Source of the DNA: Xenorhabdus nematophila ATCC 19061
Lineage (GTDB): Bacteria; Pseudomonadota; Gammaproteobacteria; Enterobacterales; Enterobacteriaceae
Assembly: GCF_000252955.1 (NCBI RefSeq)
Contig: NC_014228.1
Span: 806,001-870,000, forward strand
Direction: 5' to 3'
DNA: 64,000 nt
The stretch's first letter is position 1, and every line of letters begins with the position of its first letter. Below are positions 17,834-28,409 of this stretch, one piece after another. Position numbers and translations under genes: made by a program. A model generated the notes under the pieces. The model saw only the letters and a list, made by a program, of their open reading frames with translations, had not been told where the DNA came from and searched no databases.

Positions 17834-20800
17834 TTAAAAGCGCCCATCCGGGTGGTGGTTATCACCGTTTAATGGTTTCTGAACCTCATGCAAGCTATCA
17901 CCTTGCCCATTATGTAAGTAAACTTCCAATTGGTTAAATGCGATGTTGATACCATTTTCCCGACATAATTTATCAATACTACGGTTTACTTCATCTACGG
18001 TACGACTGCGATCACCCAAATCCCGTACATAAAGCCTCAATTCATGATCTAATGTGCTGGCACCGAAACTCATAAAATAAACTTGTGGCCCTGGCTCGCT
18101 CATCACCCGGGAATTATCATTTGCTGCTTTTAATAACACGTCTTTTACCTTATCAAGATCAGAACCGTATGCGACACCAACCTTAATAATAATTCGCGTA
18201 ACAGTATCAGAAAGTGTCCAGTTGATTAGACGTTCTGTCACAAATGCACGGTTGGGGATAATCACTTCTTTACGGTCAAAATCCGTAATTGTCGTTGCTC
18301 GAATACGAATTTTACTCACCGAGCCAGAATAAGTTCCTATCGTTACTGTATCTCCAATACGCACAGGTCGCTCGAACAAAATAATCAAGCCAGAAACGAA
18401 GTTAGCAAAGATTTCCTGTAAGCCAAAACCTAATCCGACCGAAAGGGCGGCTGCCAGCCACTGCAATTTATTCCATGAAACACCCAGAGTTCCTAATGCG
18501 GTAATACCCCCAACCCCCATGATTAAGTAAGTCAGTGTCGTCTTAATGGCATATGAGGAACCTTGCTGTAATTGCAAACGCGATAACACTAATACTTCCA
18601 ATAATCCCGGCAAGTTTCTCATCATGACCCACGCAATCACCAGCATGGCTCCCGATAACATTAAATCTTTCAAAGTCACGTATTTCAGAACATTGCCCAG
18701 TTCTGTTGTTGTACTGTATTGCCACAGATTTATGCCTTCAAGATAAGAAAACACTGTGACCAAATCAGACCAAATCCAATAGAATGCCCCCAGGAAGACC
18801 AAGAACAATACCATCGTTGTCAAACGCAATGACTGCTGATTAATGCGATCCAAGGCCATTGGAGGCTCTTCCACCACTTCACCTTCTGCCCCTTCTTTTG
18901 CTAAAGATTGGCGACGGGCAACAGCACGCTGATAGGCCATCCGACGGGCGGCAATCCCCAATCCCCGTAAGCAAGCCTGATAGCTGATATACCAGAAGAA
19001 CAGCAGATATAGACTGTAGAGCCAACGTTCCGCCAACCGCAACGTTGTATAGAAATAACCGGATACCATCAACACCATCAGCACTAATGGTGTAAATGTT
19101 AATACCGTTACCACGATAGTACGAATCATGTGTGCGTTTTTTTCACGCCATATATAACGGCAGAATGGAAAGACAAAAAAGAAAACAAAGAACAGGCTAA
19201 TAAATACGATACACTGACCAATAACATCATCAGACAATTGCAGGGGATGTTTTGCTCCTAATGTTATCCAGAACAAAATAGGTAACAACGCTGCCGATAA
19301 ACGTACAAGATTTTTGCGAAATAAAGAACAATCCTCTCTGTCCAGCGAAAAATGACGCTCTCCAATTCCATCTTTAGCAAGGATTTGATAGCAGCAACGA
19401 TATATAATGCAAAATAGTGCCAATTGACGGGAGAATCCCCAAATCAAATCATCAAGATCATCTCCTGATTTCGAATACCAATAACCTATCGCCAACACGA
19501 TAAAAGCCAAAGGTAATGTTTTTATCAATGTCAAAATCAGAGCCAATGGAGTATGTAGTTGGCTGTCACGGCGGAATTGCCCGACCTCGCCTGTAATTTT
19601 CAACAATTGCTCATTAATGCCTTTGGTCTGCCAACGTAAAAATAAGCCAACCAGCACGAGAGGAATGACGAAATGGATAGAATTTTTTAACCCTGTAATC
19701 AGGCCACTAAAGGTAAAACGAACATTCAGATGGCTAAGCTCTCCCTGAATAAGCTCAGGTAAAGATTTCAACCACGTTAAATTCATCGGTTTGTTGCTAT
19801 TCACCCAAAAAATCTGCTGAACAAGCGTTTGTTCCAACGAATGAGTCACTTCCAATAACTCTTGTTGATCCATCTGTAAGTTGATGGCATGAGTAATTTG
19901 ATTTCCCAACTGATCATTCAGTTGATCCAGAAGCCCACGGCGGACATCCAGAATCTGACTGATGGCATTACGGGTTTCTTCCTCTATCTCAGGAGATTGT
20001 TGTTTTTTATTGTAACTGTTTCTCAATAAATCATCGATATAGTCATTGTCCTGATAAAGTTGCTCTCGCTCCTGAGTAATTTCAAACTGCTCCAGACGTA
20101 AGTCAGCAATTTTTGTTGGCAACTCTTTTGTCAGAATATCTGGGGGGATTTTCAATTGTTCTTGAAATAATATACGTGACAATAATAAGCTGCCACGCAA
20201 AACTTTAACCTGTTCTTTTAAATTTCTCTCGGATTGAATAACTCTATCCAGATAATTTTTGACACTGATGTTTTTCTGGAACAATTGATTGTTATCACGC
20301 GTTGCCGCAATTAACCGTTCACTGAGTTCAAGATTATTTTCAATTTCCTGCTGAACCAGTGGATTATCCTGAATATGTGAATTTTTTCCGTCCTGAGTTT
20401 GCGCTTTTTTAACTGTTTCTTCAGATATACTCAGGCGTTCTCCACTCAACACATTTTGAATAAGCTCAACATAACTCTCCAATTGCTTAATCTGAAGTGC
20501 GGTATAATCTCGTTGTTGCTGTAAAAGCATCTGTAACTGTGTATTCGCCTGCAATGATGCTTTTTGAAAATCATTTTGCTGAATCAAGAAAGATTGTTCT
20601 ACCTGCAACAATGCTATCCGGGTATGACTCGATGCTGACTGCTCAGTCAATGTATTATTCAGTTGATTGCGAATTTGCTGCAATCTCTGCATGTTCTGAA
20701 ATAGCACGTTTTGTGCGCGCTCTGGTTGGGTTTGCAATCCAATCAACTGGCTATTATAACTGCCAAGATTTTCCTGTGCCTGCTGCAAACTATTCCACGT

Positions 20801-21262
20801 AGTATTTAACTTCGACTCAAGCTGTTTTAACGATAATATTCGCAGCGTTTCTTCATATTCATTTTTGTCTTGTTGGCCACTGCTTTTCAGGTTGTCCAAT
20901 TTGGTCATTACCTGACGCATTTTTTGTGGTGCTTCTTGCCAATTTTTATTAAGTAGTTCGGTATCCAGCTTCACTTGTTCTATCTTATCAAAGAAAGACA
21001 GCGCTTTTTCCAAATCAGAAATTGAGACTTTTTCTTCAACTGTGTTTCCCTTATGTTCTGTCAGGATCTTAAGCTGATTTTGGATATCCTTGAGAGTTGG
21101 AACATCGCTATTGAATGCTGCATTTGCAGGAGAAAACAAAAATGGCAGGAGAAAAAACAGACTCACCATAAAAACAAAGCGAAAAAATAATCCATCGGAG
21201 AGCTTGTTACACAAACTCCCCTTATTGAGCAAAACACCCAAATATCGGTTAATTGAAACCAT
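17834..21262 (-). CDS. mscK: Mechanosensitive channel MscK
   Basis: MscK (KefA) is a large K+-dependent mechanosensitive channel of the MscS superfamily. At 1142 aa it is family length. A signal peptide ends near FSPANA (residue about 49), followed by a ~450-residue periplasmic coiled-coil region (LASYNSQL-like LGSYNSQLIGLQTQPERAQN). About eleven membrane helices come next, then the MscS pore helix and beta domain (LSVGLGFGLQEIFANFVSGL, then ERPVRIGDTVTIG, then KEVIIPNRAFVTERLINW). The start at 21262 gives a longer-than-usual pre-signal. It lies between rsmS and a DsrE-family gene. Confidence 0.95.
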   Translation of the reverse strand: MVSINRYLGVLLNKGSLCNKLSDGLFFRFVFMVSLFFLLPFLFSPANAAFNSDVPTLKDIQNQLKILTEHKGNTVEEKVSISDLEKALSFFDKIEQVKLDTELLNKNWQEAPQKMRQVMTKLDNLKSSGQQDKNEYEETLRILSLKQLESKLNTTWNSLQQAQENLGSYNSQLIGLQTQPERAQNVLFQNMQRLQQIRNQLNNTLTEQSASSHTRIALLQVEQSFLIQQNDFQKASLQANTQLQMLLQQQRDYTALQIKQLESYVELIQNVLSGERLSISEETVKKAQTQDGKNSHIQDNPLVQQEIENNLELSERLIAATRDNNQLFQKNISVKNYLDRVIQSERNLKEQVKVLRGSLLLSRILFQEQLKIPPDILTKELPTKIADLRLEQFEITQEREQLYQDNDYIDDLLRNSYNKKQQSPEIEEETRNAISQILDVRRGLLDQLNDQLGNQITHAINLQMDQQELLEVTHSLEQTLVQQIFWVNSNKPMNLTWLKSLPELIQGELSHLNVRFTFSGLITGLKNSIHFVIPLVLVGLFLRWQTKGINEQLLKITGEVGQFRRDSQLHTPLALILTLIKTLPLAFIVLAIGYWYSKSGDDLDDLIWGFSRQLALFCIIYRCCYQILAKDGIGERHFSLDREDCSLFRKNLVRLSAALLPILFWITLGAKHPLQLSDDVIGQCIVFISLFFVFFFVFPFCRYIWREKNAHMIRTIVVTVLTFTPLVLMVLMVSGYFYTTLRLAERWLYSLYLLFFWYISYQACLRGLGIAARRMAYQRAVARRQSLAKEGAEGEVVEEPPMALDRINQQSLRLTTMVLFLVFLGAFYWIWSDLVTVFSYLEGINLWQYSTTTELGNVLKYVTLKDLMLSGAMLVIAWVMMRNLPGLLEVLVLSRLQLQQGSSYAIKTTLTYLIMGVGGITALGTLGVSWNKLQWLAAALSVGLGFGLQEIFANFVSGLIILFERPVRIGDTVTIGTYSGSVSKIRIRATTITDFDRKEVIIPNRAFVTERLINWTLSDTVTRIIIKVGVAYGSDLDKVKDVLLKAANDNSRVMSEPGPQVYFMSFGASTLDHELRLYVRDLGDRSRTVDEVNRSIDKLCRENGINIAFNQLEVYLHNGQGDSLHEVQKPLNGDNHHPDGRF

Positions 21263-21346
21263 GAATTCATCTACTCATCATTTATGCGCTGAATACAGGA
21301 AGTTTTGACTGTCTTTTTTGCTTCCTCACTTCCTGAAACATTAATC

Positions 21347-21700
21347 TTAAAATGATAACACTTTAGAGGCTGACAGTGTCCACTGAGCCAGTTCACTCAA
21401 TGTCCCGATATCCACACCATCAACCAATGCCAATTCGCTAATCCCTCTGGCATCCGTACAAGTTTTGCACAATTTTACGTTGACATTCTGTGCCGTCAAA
21501 ATTTCTAACATTTGTTTTAAATTATAACCCTCTTTGGGATTTTGCCCTGCTAAGCCCGCAATCACAGCATCAGACATTAAGAACAATTTCAATTCAGTGT
21601 GAGGCTCTTGTTCTTTGAGAGCTATAGATAATCTTAATGCGTTAAAAAGTGATTCATGACCATATGCCGCACCATTGGCAATGATAAGAATGGATTCCAT
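21347..21700 (-). CDS. DsrE/YchN-family sulfur-relay-like protein
   Basis: This 117-aa protein is of the DsrE/DsrF-like fold (YchN-like). It begins ESILIIANGAAYGHESLFNAL, followed by LKLFLMSDAVIAGLAGQ. A CKTC pair (VKLCKTCTDARGI) sits at the position of the reactive cysteine in this family, which suits sulfur or redox handling. It lies 19 bp downstream of acrR on the same strand and may be co-transcribed. It has no counterpart in the E. coli acrR-mscK interval. The exact function is unknown. Confidence 0.8.
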   Translation of the reverse strand: MESILIIANGAAYGHESLFNALRLSIALKEQEPHTELKLFLMSDAVIAGLAGQNPKEGYNLKQMLEILTAQNVNVKLCKTCTDARGISELALVDGVDIGTLSELAQWTLSASKVLSF

Positions 21701-21719
21701 TTATCTTTACTCCTGTTAT

Positions 21720-22370
21720 TCAATATTCATTTTCTTCGCTATACCGTAAGTAGTCACTGTGCTTAAGTGTGTCAATAAAGCCATCCACCAAATATGCTGA
21801 CTGTTCTTGAACATTAAAACTGTCCGGTGAGAATGACCAGTTTTCCAATAATCCTGTCATCAATGCCTTCAACATAATAGCCGCACGTCTGAGCTCAAGA
21901 TTATGGGGTAATTCTCCGGATTGAATACAACACGCCAACCATTTTTCAATTTTTTCGTAATCGGAAATACATGTCTCTCGAAGCTCGTCCTCCAATGAAG
22001 ATATTTCTCCTACGAACTCACATTTATGGAAAAAAATTTCTATCAATAAGCGATACTCGGTATCATGCATCATCATTCTTAACATAAAAATCAATAAAGA
22101 TCTCAACGCAAGGAGTGGATTATTAGGGTATTTTGCTTGATACTCTCTCTCTAACGCGCCTATTTTATCTTCTGGCATTTTACAAACAGTGGAAAGTAAA
22201 TCCGTTTTATTTTTAAAGTGCCAGTAAATTGCCCCACGCGTTACACCCGCTGCAATTGCGATATCCGATAACGAAGTAGCAGAAACACCGCGTTCCGAAA
22301 AAGTCTTTATCGCAGCATCGATGATTTGTTGACGAGTTTGTTTTGCTTGTTGTTTAGTTTTTCGTGCCAT
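21720..22370 (-). CDS. acrR: TetR-family repressor of acrAB
   Basis: AcrR represses the divergent acrAB operon until it binds a drug ligand. The start at 22370 (MARKTKQQAKQTRQQIIDAA) gives 216 aa, matching E. coli AcrR (215). The in-frame ATG at 22451 would extend across the operator and is rejected. The TetR helix-turn-helix is clear (SLSDIAIAAGVTRGAIYWHF, residues about 32-51). The C-terminal ligand domain is helical and more diverged. The operator palindrome lies about 40 bp upstream. Confidence 0.95.
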   Translation of the reverse strand: MARKTKQQAKQTRQQIIDAAIKTFSERGVSATSLSDIAIAAGVTRGAIYWHFKNKTDLLSTVCKMPEDKIGALEREYQAKYPNNPLLALRSLLIFMLRMMMHDTEYRLLIEIFFHKCEFVGEISSLEDELRETCISDYEKIEKWLACCIQSGELPHNLELRRAAIMLKALMTGLLENWSFSPDSFNVQEQSAYLVDGFIDTLKHSDYLRYSEENEY

Positions 22371-22409
22371 TTTTATGCCATAAACTTTGTTTTTGACTGA
22401 GGCTGATTT

Positions 22410-22427
22410 ACATACATTCATGTATGT
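22410..22427. promoter_or_regulatory. AcrR operator in the acrR-acrA intergenic region
   Basis: ACATACATTCATGTATGT is a palindrome (ACATACA/TGTATGT around four centre bases). It closely matches the known E. coli AcrR site TACATACATT...AATGTATGTA. It lies between the divergent acrR and acrA starts, so it can control both. Confidence 0.85.
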
Positions 22428-22511
22428 TTGTACTATAGCACCCTTAATCAATGAAGTAATGATTTCACTCGTTAGTTTAGAGAATCAACATTGAAAAATT
22501 GAGGTTTACTT

Positions 22512-23711
22512 ATGCGAAAAAACAGGGGCGTTTTACCTCTGGCCACATTACTGGTATTTTCAGGCGGTTTCATTCTTTCTGGATGTAATGATGATAAAGA
22601 TGTACAGCAAGGAGCTGCCGGCCAGCAAGCTCCTGAAGTAGGGATCGTAACGCTGAAAGCAGAACCTCTGACAGTTATTACGGAATTGCCAGGTCGTACA
22701 ACAGCTTACCGTGTTGCGGAAGTTCGGCCTCAAGTCGGCGGCATCATTCTGAAACGTAACTATAAAGAAGGAACTGATATTGTTGCGGGAGAGTCGTTAT
22801 ACCAAATAGATCCGGCAACCTATCAGGCTGAATACAACAAGGCTAAAGCAAATTTGGCTAGAGCGCAGGCTAATGAGAGTGTCTCTCATTTAACTGTTGA
22901 GCGTTATAAATCCTTGCTGGGCACACAGTATGTTAGTAAGCAGGAGTTTGATAAAGCAAATTCTGAATACGAACAGGCAAGCGCAGATGTTCAGTCCACT
23001 AGAGCGGCATTGGAAAATGCCAGCATTAATCTGGCTTATACCAAAGTTACGTCGCCTATTTCTGGCCGCGCGGGTAAATCAACCGTCACAGAAGGGGCTC
23101 TGGTTTCTGCTGGTCAAGGTTCAGCTTTAACAACTGTTCAACAATTAAATCCCATCTACGTTGATATCACTCAATCAAGTGATGACTATCTGCGGCTGAA
23201 GAGTGAGATTGCAAAAGGAACTGTCCAAAAAGAGGCCCCAAAAACCAAAATTCACCTAATTACAGAAACAGGTCAAGAATACAACCAAACAGGTTACCTT
23301 GAATTCTCAGACGTGACAGTTGATGAAACAACAGGCTCTATCACTATGCGGGCTGTTTTCCCTAATCCGAACGAAGAAATTCTTCCCGGTATGTTTGTCC
23401 GTACCAAACTGGAAGAAGGGGTTCGTCAGAATGCAATTTTGGTTCCTCAGCAGGCCGTTACCCGAACGCCTCGTGGTCAAGCAACAACTCTGGTTGTCGA
23501 TAAAGATAACAAAGTAGAAGTGCGGGATATCAATGCGGCTCAGGCAATTGGTAACAAATGGCTGGTGACGGAAGGCCTGAAATCTGGAGATAAAGTGATC
23601 GTCACTGGATTACAAAAAATAGCACCAGGAATAACAGTTACTCCAGTGGAAACTGATCTGAATGCTAAGCCCATGGCTAATCAAGCTGAGCTTGCAAAAA
23701 AGCCTCAATAA
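22512..23711 (+). CDS. acrA: AcrA, periplasmic adaptor of the AcrAB-TolC efflux pump
   Basis: AcrA links the inner-membrane pump AcrB to TolC. The 399-aa lipoprotein has the lipobox FILSGC with Cys25. The lipoyl/barrel-sandwich halves (RVAEVRPQVGGIILKRNYKE and LAYTKVTSPISGRAGKSTV) flank a coiled-coil hairpin (residues about 100-165). The beta-barrel and membrane-proximal domains follow. The start has a GAGG site (TTGAGGTTTACTTATG). acrB begins 14 bases after the stop, so the two form an operon controlled by AcrR. Confidence 0.97.
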   Translation: MRKNRGVLPLATLLVFSGGFILSGCNDDKDVQQGAAGQQAPEVGIVTLKAEPLTVITELPGRTTAYRVAEVRPQVGGIILKRNYKEGTDIVAGESLYQIDPATYQAEYNKAKANLARAQANESVSHLTVERYKSLLGTQYVSKQEFDKANSEYEQASADVQSTRAALENASINLAYTKVTSPISGRAGKSTVTEGALVSAGQGSALTTVQQLNPIYVDITQSSDDYLRLKSEIAKGTVQKEAPKTKIHLITETGQEYNQTGYLEFSDVTVDETTGSITMRAVFPNPNEEILPGMFVRTKLEEGVRQNAILVPQQAVTRTPRGQATTLVVDKDNKVEVRDINAAQAIGNKWLVTEGLKSGDKVIVTGLQKIAPGITVTPVETDLNAKPMANQAELAKKPQ

Positions 23712-23725
23712 GGAGTCGGTGATTC

Positions 23726-26700
23726 ATGCCTAAGTTTTTTATCGAACGGCCAATCTTTGCATGGGTAATTGCGATTATTACCATGCTATCTGGCCTGCTG
23801 GCAATCATGAAATTACCCGTGGAGCAATACCCGGCTATTGCCCCACCCGCTATTTCCATTTCAACATCTTACCCCGGAGCTGATGCAGCAACAGTGCAGA
23901 ATACTGTAACACAGGTTATTGAACAGAATATGAATGGTATCGATAATCTTGTGTACATGTCTTCCAACAGTGATTCTGCGGGTTACATGAACATCACGCT
24001 GACTTTTGAAGCAAATACAAATCCAGATATCGCGCAGGTGCAGGTTCAGAACAAACTGCAATTAGCGATGCCTCTGTTACCTCAAGAAGTTCAGCAACAA
24101 GGGATTAATGTTGAAAAAACAACCAGTTCATTTTTGATGGTGACTGGTTTCATTTCTGAAGATGGCTCAATGAGTCAAGATGACATTGCCGACTACGTAG
24201 GCGCCAATGTCAAAGATCCCTTAAGCCGTGTTACAGGTGTTGGTGAAACAACCCTGTTTGGTACACAGTACGCTATGCGTATCTGGCTCAATCCTGAAAA
24301 ATTGCTCAACTATAAAATGACTCCCTTGGATGTCATTAATGCGATTAAATCGCAGAACAACCAGGTTGCAGGTGGGCAATTAGGGGGAACACCACCCGTT
24401 CCAGGGCAGCGATTAAATGCTTCCATCATCGCTCAAACTCGTCTGAGTTCTGCGGAAGAATTTAGTAAAATTCTGTTACGTGTGAATTCTGACGGCTCAA
24501 AGATCAGTTTAAGTGATGTCGCTACTGTTGAACTTGGTGCTGAAAATTACAATATGATTGGTCGATTCAATGGTAAACCGTCAGCCGGTGTCGGTATCAA
24601 ACTGGCTACGGGCGCCAACGCACTGAATACATCCAAGGCCGTCAAAAAAGCGCTGGATGAGATGTCACCATTTTTCCCGCATGGGTTGACAGTTGTGTAT
24701 CCGTATGATACCACCCCCTTTGTTAAAATCTCTATTTTCGAAGTGGTGAAAACATTAGCAGAAGCTATTCTGTTGGTGTTTGTCGTGATGTATCTATTCC
24801 TGCAAAACTTCCGGGCCACTCTGATTCCAACGATTGCGGTTCCGGTTGTATTACTGGGCACATTCGCTATTCTTGCAGCCTTCGGTTATTCCATCAATAC
24901 ATTGACGATGTTTGCCATGGTACTTGCCATCGGCTTGCTGGTTGATGACGCCATTGTTGTGGTGGAGAACGTTGAACGTGTCATGCAAGAAGAAGGATTA
25001 TCACCGAAAGAAGCCACCAAAAAATCAATGGGGCAGATTCAAGGAGCGCTGGTCGGTATCGCACTGGTACTTTCCGCGGTCTTTGTACCAATGGCATTCT
25101 TTGGTGGGGCTACAGGGGCAATTTACCGTCAATTCTCAGTCACTATCGTTTCTGCAATGATATTGTCTGTTTTGGTCGCCTTAATCCTGACACCTGCACT
25201 ATGTGTAACGATGCTCAAACCGATTGCCAAAGGTAGTCATGGCTCTCAAACCGGGTTCTTTGGCTGGTTTAACCGCCTGTTTGAAAAAAGCACCCTCCAT
25301 TATACTGATAGTATCGGTCGGATGCTGCGTGGTACTGGGCGTTACTTACTGATCTACGTTGCACTGATAGCAGGTATGGCTCTGATGTTTACTCGTCTGC
25401 CATCCTCCTTCTTGCCTGAAGAAGATCAGGGTGTTTTATTGGCAATGATTCAATTACCGTCTGGTTCAACTCAAGAACAGACACAAAAAGTATTGAATCA
25501 AGTGAATGACTACTTCTATACCAAAGAGAAAGATGCTGTTAAATCTGTGTTTACCGTTAACGGCTTTGGTCTTGCAGGTCAGGGACAAAGTAACGGTCTG
25601 GCATTTATCAGCTTAAAGGATTGGGATCAGAGAAAGGATGAGAAAAACAAGGTTTCTGCTATTGTTGATCGCGCAAACGCAGACTTTTCTCAAATCAAAG
25701 AAGCGATTGTTTTTGCGTTTAATATTCCTTCAATCGTAGAGTTAGGTTCCGCCAGTGGCTTTGATTTCCAGTTGATTGACAAAGGAAACCTTGGGCACGA
25801 AGCGTTAACAAATGCACGTGATCAGTTACTTGGAATGGTTGCTCAGCATCCTGATATGCTCAGAAGTGTTCGTCCTAATGGGCAAAATGATACACAGCAA
25901 TACCGTATCCATGTCGATCAAGAAAAAGCAGAAGCTTTAGGTATATCAACCTCAAATATCAACACAACACTGGGTACGATGTTTGGTGGTACTTATGTCA
26001 ATGACTTTATTGACCGCGGTCGTGTCAAAAAAGTTTATGTCCAAGCTGATTCCGCTCACCGTATGTTGCCAAGTGATATTAGTAACTTATATCTGCGCAA
26101 TTACTATGGTCAAATGGTGCCGTTTTCTGCATTCATGGATGTATCAAAAGAACCTTGGATTTATGGTTCACCACGTCTGGAACGCTATAACGGACTTCCT
26201 TCCATGGAAATCGTGGGCGAAGCTGCCCCGGGCAAAAGTACCGGTGATGCAATGGTGTTAATGGAACAGCTGGCTTCACAGTTACCTCCAGGAATTGGCT
26301 ATGACTGGACGGGAATGTCTTATCAAGAACGCTTGTCAGGTAACCAAGCCCCGGCTTTATATGCACTGTCATTAATTGTCGTATTCCTCTGTTTGGCGGC
26401 GCTGTATGAAAGCTGGTCTATTCCATTCTCAGTCATGCTGGTCGTTCCTCTAGGGGTTATTGGTGCATTACTGGCAACATCAATACGTGGCTTAGATAAT
26501 GACGTTTACTTTAAAGTTGGCCTGTTGACGACCATTGGTTTATCAGCGAAAAATGCCATCCTTATCGTAGAGTTTGCTAAGGATTTGATGGAGAAAGAAG
26601 GAAAAGGGTTAATAGAAGCCACTCTGGATGCTGCCAAAATGCGTCTACGCCCAATCCTGATGACTTCTTTGGCCTTTATGCTTGGCGTTATGCCTCTGGT

Positions 26701-26875
26701 GTTGAGTAATGGGGCTGGATCAGGTGCACAAAACGCTGTAGGGACAGGAGTATTGGGAGGTATGATTGCTGCTACATCACTGGCAATCTATTTCGTCCCA
26801 GTCTTCTTTGTTGTCATTAAGCGCCGATTTACCAAGAAAAGTGAGGCGGTTGAACACATCTCAACTTCCCGCTGA
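23726..26875 (+). CDS. acrB: AcrB, RND multidrug efflux pump
   Basis: AcrB is the trimeric proton-driven drug exporter. The 1049-aa protein matches E. coli length. It starts [20 protein letters not shown] and has twelve membrane helices with two large periplasmic loops. The proton relay is intact: [14 protein letters not shown] (the Asp-Asp pair near 407-408) in TM4, and [17 protein letters not shown] (Lys near 940) in TM10. The HAE1-type signature and the phenylalanine-rich pocket region appear complete, so the pump should be functional. A strong terminator follows. Confidence 0.98.
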   Translation: MPKFFIERPIFAWVIAIITMLSGLLAIMKLPVEQYPAIAPPAISISTSYPGADAATVQNTVTQVIEQNMNGIDNLVYMSSNSDSAGYMNITLTFEANTNPDIAQVQVQNKLQLAMPLLPQEVQQQGINVEKTTSSFLMVTGFISEDGSMSQDDIADYVGANVKDPLSRVTGVGETTLFGTQYAMRIWLNPEKLLNYKMTPLDVINAIKSQNNQVAGGQLGGTPPVPGQRLNASIIAQTRLSSAEEFSKILLRVNSDGSKISLSDVATVELGAENYNMIGRFNGKPSAGVGIKLATGANALNTSKAVKKALDEMSPFFPHGLTVVYPYDTTPFVKISIFEVVKTLAEAILLVFVVMYLFLQNFRATLIPTIAVPVVLLGTFAILAAFGYSINTLTMFAMVLAIGLLVDDAIVVVENVERVMQEEGLSPKEATKKSMGQIQGALVGIALVLSAVFVPMAFFGGATGAIYRQFSVTIVSAMILSVLVALILTPALCVTMLKPIAKGSHGSQTGFFGWFNRLFEKSTLHYTDSIGRMLRGTGRYLLIYVALIAGMALMFTRLPSSFLPEEDQGVLLAMIQLPSGSTQEQTQKVLNQVNDYFYTKEKDAVKSVFTVNGFGLAGQGQSNGLAFISLKDWDQRKDEKNKVSAIVDRANADFSQIKEAIVFAFNIPSIVELGSASGFDFQLIDKGNLGHEALTNARDQLLGMVAQHPDMLRSVRPNGQNDTQQYRIHVDQEKAEALGISTSNINTTLGTMFGGTYVNDFIDRGRVKKVYVQADSAHRMLPSDISNLYLRNYYGQMVPFSAFMDVSKEPWIYGSPRLERYNGLPSMEIVGEAAPGKSTGDAMVLMEQLASQLPPGIGYDWTGMSYQERLSGNQAPALYALSLIVVFLCLAALYESWSIPFSVMLVVPLGVIGALLATSIRGLDNDVYFKVGLLTTIGLSAKNAILIVEFAKDLMEKEGKGLIEATLDAAKMRLRPILMTSLAFMLGVMPLVLSNGAGSGAQNAVGTGVLGGMIAATSLAIYFVPVFFVVIKRRFTKKSEAVEHISTSR

Positions 26876-26889
26876 ATTTAACTATGTTG

Positions 26890-26915
26890 AAAAAGGCCAC
26901 TTATGTGGCCTTTTT
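26890..26915 (+). terminator. Rho-independent terminator of acrAB
   Basis: AAAAAGGCCAC (26890-26900), loop TTAT and GTGGCCTTTTT (26905-26915) form a stem ending in a T-run, 15 bp after the acrB stop. Confidence 0.93.
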
Positions 26916-27053
26916 CATGCGTAAAAATCATTTCAAACAGCGAATTATCCGATCACAATATCCGCTTTAAACCCTATCCATAATCTAATTAAAATCAATA
27001 GTTATGATAACTAAAGATAATATCTTTTTGTTTTTTATAATAAATATACGCAA

Positions 27054-28091
27054 TTAACTTGAAGATGCAGGAATTAAAGTTTGGAAATTATCCGTCAGCC
27101 GAGTAGCCAATTCCTCTATTTTTTCGGGGAAGGTGACATGAAAAAAATGATGAAATGTTTCACGGAATGTTTTTGCATCCGGGAAATAGACATTGTTGCG
27201 TATCTGTTCATTCGCGTACTTCCATAATCGCTCAATCGGATTGAGATTAGGACTGTAAGGCGGCAGATAATGCAACTCAATATTCAGAACCTCGGCGAAA
27301 AATTTAACGATTTCAGAACGATGGTAACCGGCTCCATCCAGAATAAGATGAATTTTTTGTGAAAGTGGATACGTTTCCCGGATTGCACCGAAAAACAAGA
27401 CGACATTTTTGGCGTTAATCGTCGGATACTCACGAATAACGGTCTCTTCAATCTGCTGCAAATTGAGTGCCCCCATGAGGTTGAGACGGGTACGGATGCC
27501 TGTGGTTTCAACCACTTTGACCTGCTCTCTTCCCCGTTTCATCCAGCCGTAACTTAATTTTGGGGATTGGGTAGGATGCGTGGCATCAATAAACAAAATC
27601 GGCTCATGCCGACCACATTTCGTTTTCAGCGCGTTGTAAGTCTCAATAAATTGTTGCTGTTTATCCGCGTCGAATTTATGCGGCGTTCCCATCGGTTTTT
27701 TGTCACTGAATCCCTGACGATGGAGCCATTTTGTCATCCCGGCTATCGTGAAAGTCACCTGCCAGCGTGCCCAGACATAATCCACAATTTGAGCGGTGGT
27801 GTGCATCAAATTGGCTGTCAGATATTCAACAGGTTCTGCCGTTTGTTCGGCAGATAAACGATTTGCAGAGCCACCATTTTCAGGGGCCAGTTTTTCTTCA
27901 GAAAAGTAGTCTTTCAGATAGCGGCTCACCGTACTTTCATGAATACGCAAAGCCTGGGCAATCATTTGGGCAGTCCAACCTTCCGATGCCAAAAGCACGG
28001 CCTTAATGCGATCACGCACACGTCCATCACGAGTCGTATCAGGCATCAATTCGAGCGCGTTTTTTTGAGCATCTGTCAGGGTAATTTTCAT
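27054..28091 (-). CDS. IS630-family transposase
   Basis: The DDE transposase starts at ATG 28091 (MKITLTDAQKNALELM), giving 345 aa; an upstream ATG at 28127 adds only 12 residues. The N-terminal half has a homeodomain-like HTH (AQMIAQALRIHESTVSRYL) and a winged helix (VTFTIAGMTKWLHRQGFS). The catalytic triad is complete: ILFIDATHP (D), HLILDGAGYH (D) and PPYSPNLNPIERLWKYANE (E). The reading frame is intact, so it is presumably active. The stop codon TAA is formed partly from the flanking TA target dinucleotide. Confidence 0.95.
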   Translation of the reverse strand: MKITLTDAQKNALELMPDTTRDGRVRDRIKAVLLASEGWTAQMIAQALRIHESTVSRYLKDYFSEEKLAPENGGSANRLSAEQTAEPVEYLTANLMHTTAQIVDYVWARWQVTFTIAGMTKWLHRQGFSDKKPMGTPHKFDADKQQQFIETYNALKTKCGRHEPILFIDATHPTQSPKLSYGWMKRGREQVKVVETTGIRTRLNLMGALNLQQIEETVIREYPTINAKNVVLFFGAIRETYPLSQKIHLILDGAGYHRSEIVKFFAEVLNIELHYLPPYSPNLNPIERLWKYANEQIRNNVYFPDAKTFRETFHHFFHVTFPEKIEELATRLTDNFQTLIPASSS

Positions 28092-28138
28092 GGACACAAT
28101 TTTGATCTGATAGGAACGAAAAATCAAGCATCTTCAAT
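27057..28138 (-). mobile_element. IS630-family insertion sequence, complete (about 1.08 kb)
   Basis: The element carries one transposase gene and ends in short inverted repeats: left ACTTGAAGATGC, right (minus strand) ATTGAAGATGC. It is flanked by TA on both sides (27055-27056 and 28139-28140), the target duplication of IS630/Tc1-mariner elements. It lies between acrB and tomB-hha, 118 bp upstream of a consensus promoter for tomB. The intact ORF suggests recent activity. Confidence 0.9.
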
Positions 28139-28257
28139 TACGATTGGTATAGAAGATAAATTAACAAATTCACTTGTCTTTCTTCTGATAACGCCTTTAA
28201 CAGTAAAAAGAGTTCCCTCTTGATGGTGACATATGTAATAATGTTGATATATTGATT

Positions 28258-28286
28258 TTGAAAATCGCAATATAATCGCCTATAAT
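28258..28286 (+). promoter_or_regulatory. Consensus sigma70 promoter toward tomB-hha
   Basis: TTGAAA (28258-28263), a spacer of exactly 17 bp and TATAAT (28281-28286) make a near-perfect sigma70 promoter. Transcription would start near 28293, leaving a leader of about 310 nt before tomB. Confidence 0.75.
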
Positions 28287-28370
28287 GAGAACTGCACTAT
28301 TGCGGCAGCCTCTACTATATTAGTATAATTCAATATATTTAATGGTATATGTAGATATGATTACTCTTAT

Positions 28371-28409
28371 AGTAAAGTATCAGGCTCCTACCTGAAACTA
28401 GACTTTACT
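28371..28409 (+). promoter_or_regulatory. Two-tier hairpin in the tomB leader
   Basis: AGTAAAGT (28371-28378) pairs with ACTTTACT (28402-28409). Nested inside, TCAGG (28380-28384) pairs with CCTGA (28391-28395) around a 6-base loop. The structure sits mid-leader, about 80 nt after the predicted start site. Its role is unknown; an RNA regulatory element or a relic terminator is possible. Confidence 0.45.

Noticed and set aside
28139..28280. A minus-strand open stretch containing EGTLFTVKGVIRRKTSEFV that runs into the IS630 end.
   Set aside because: There is no ATG before a TAG near 28277 and no recognised family. It overlaps the consensus tomB promoter. It may be a relic but cannot be supported as a gene.
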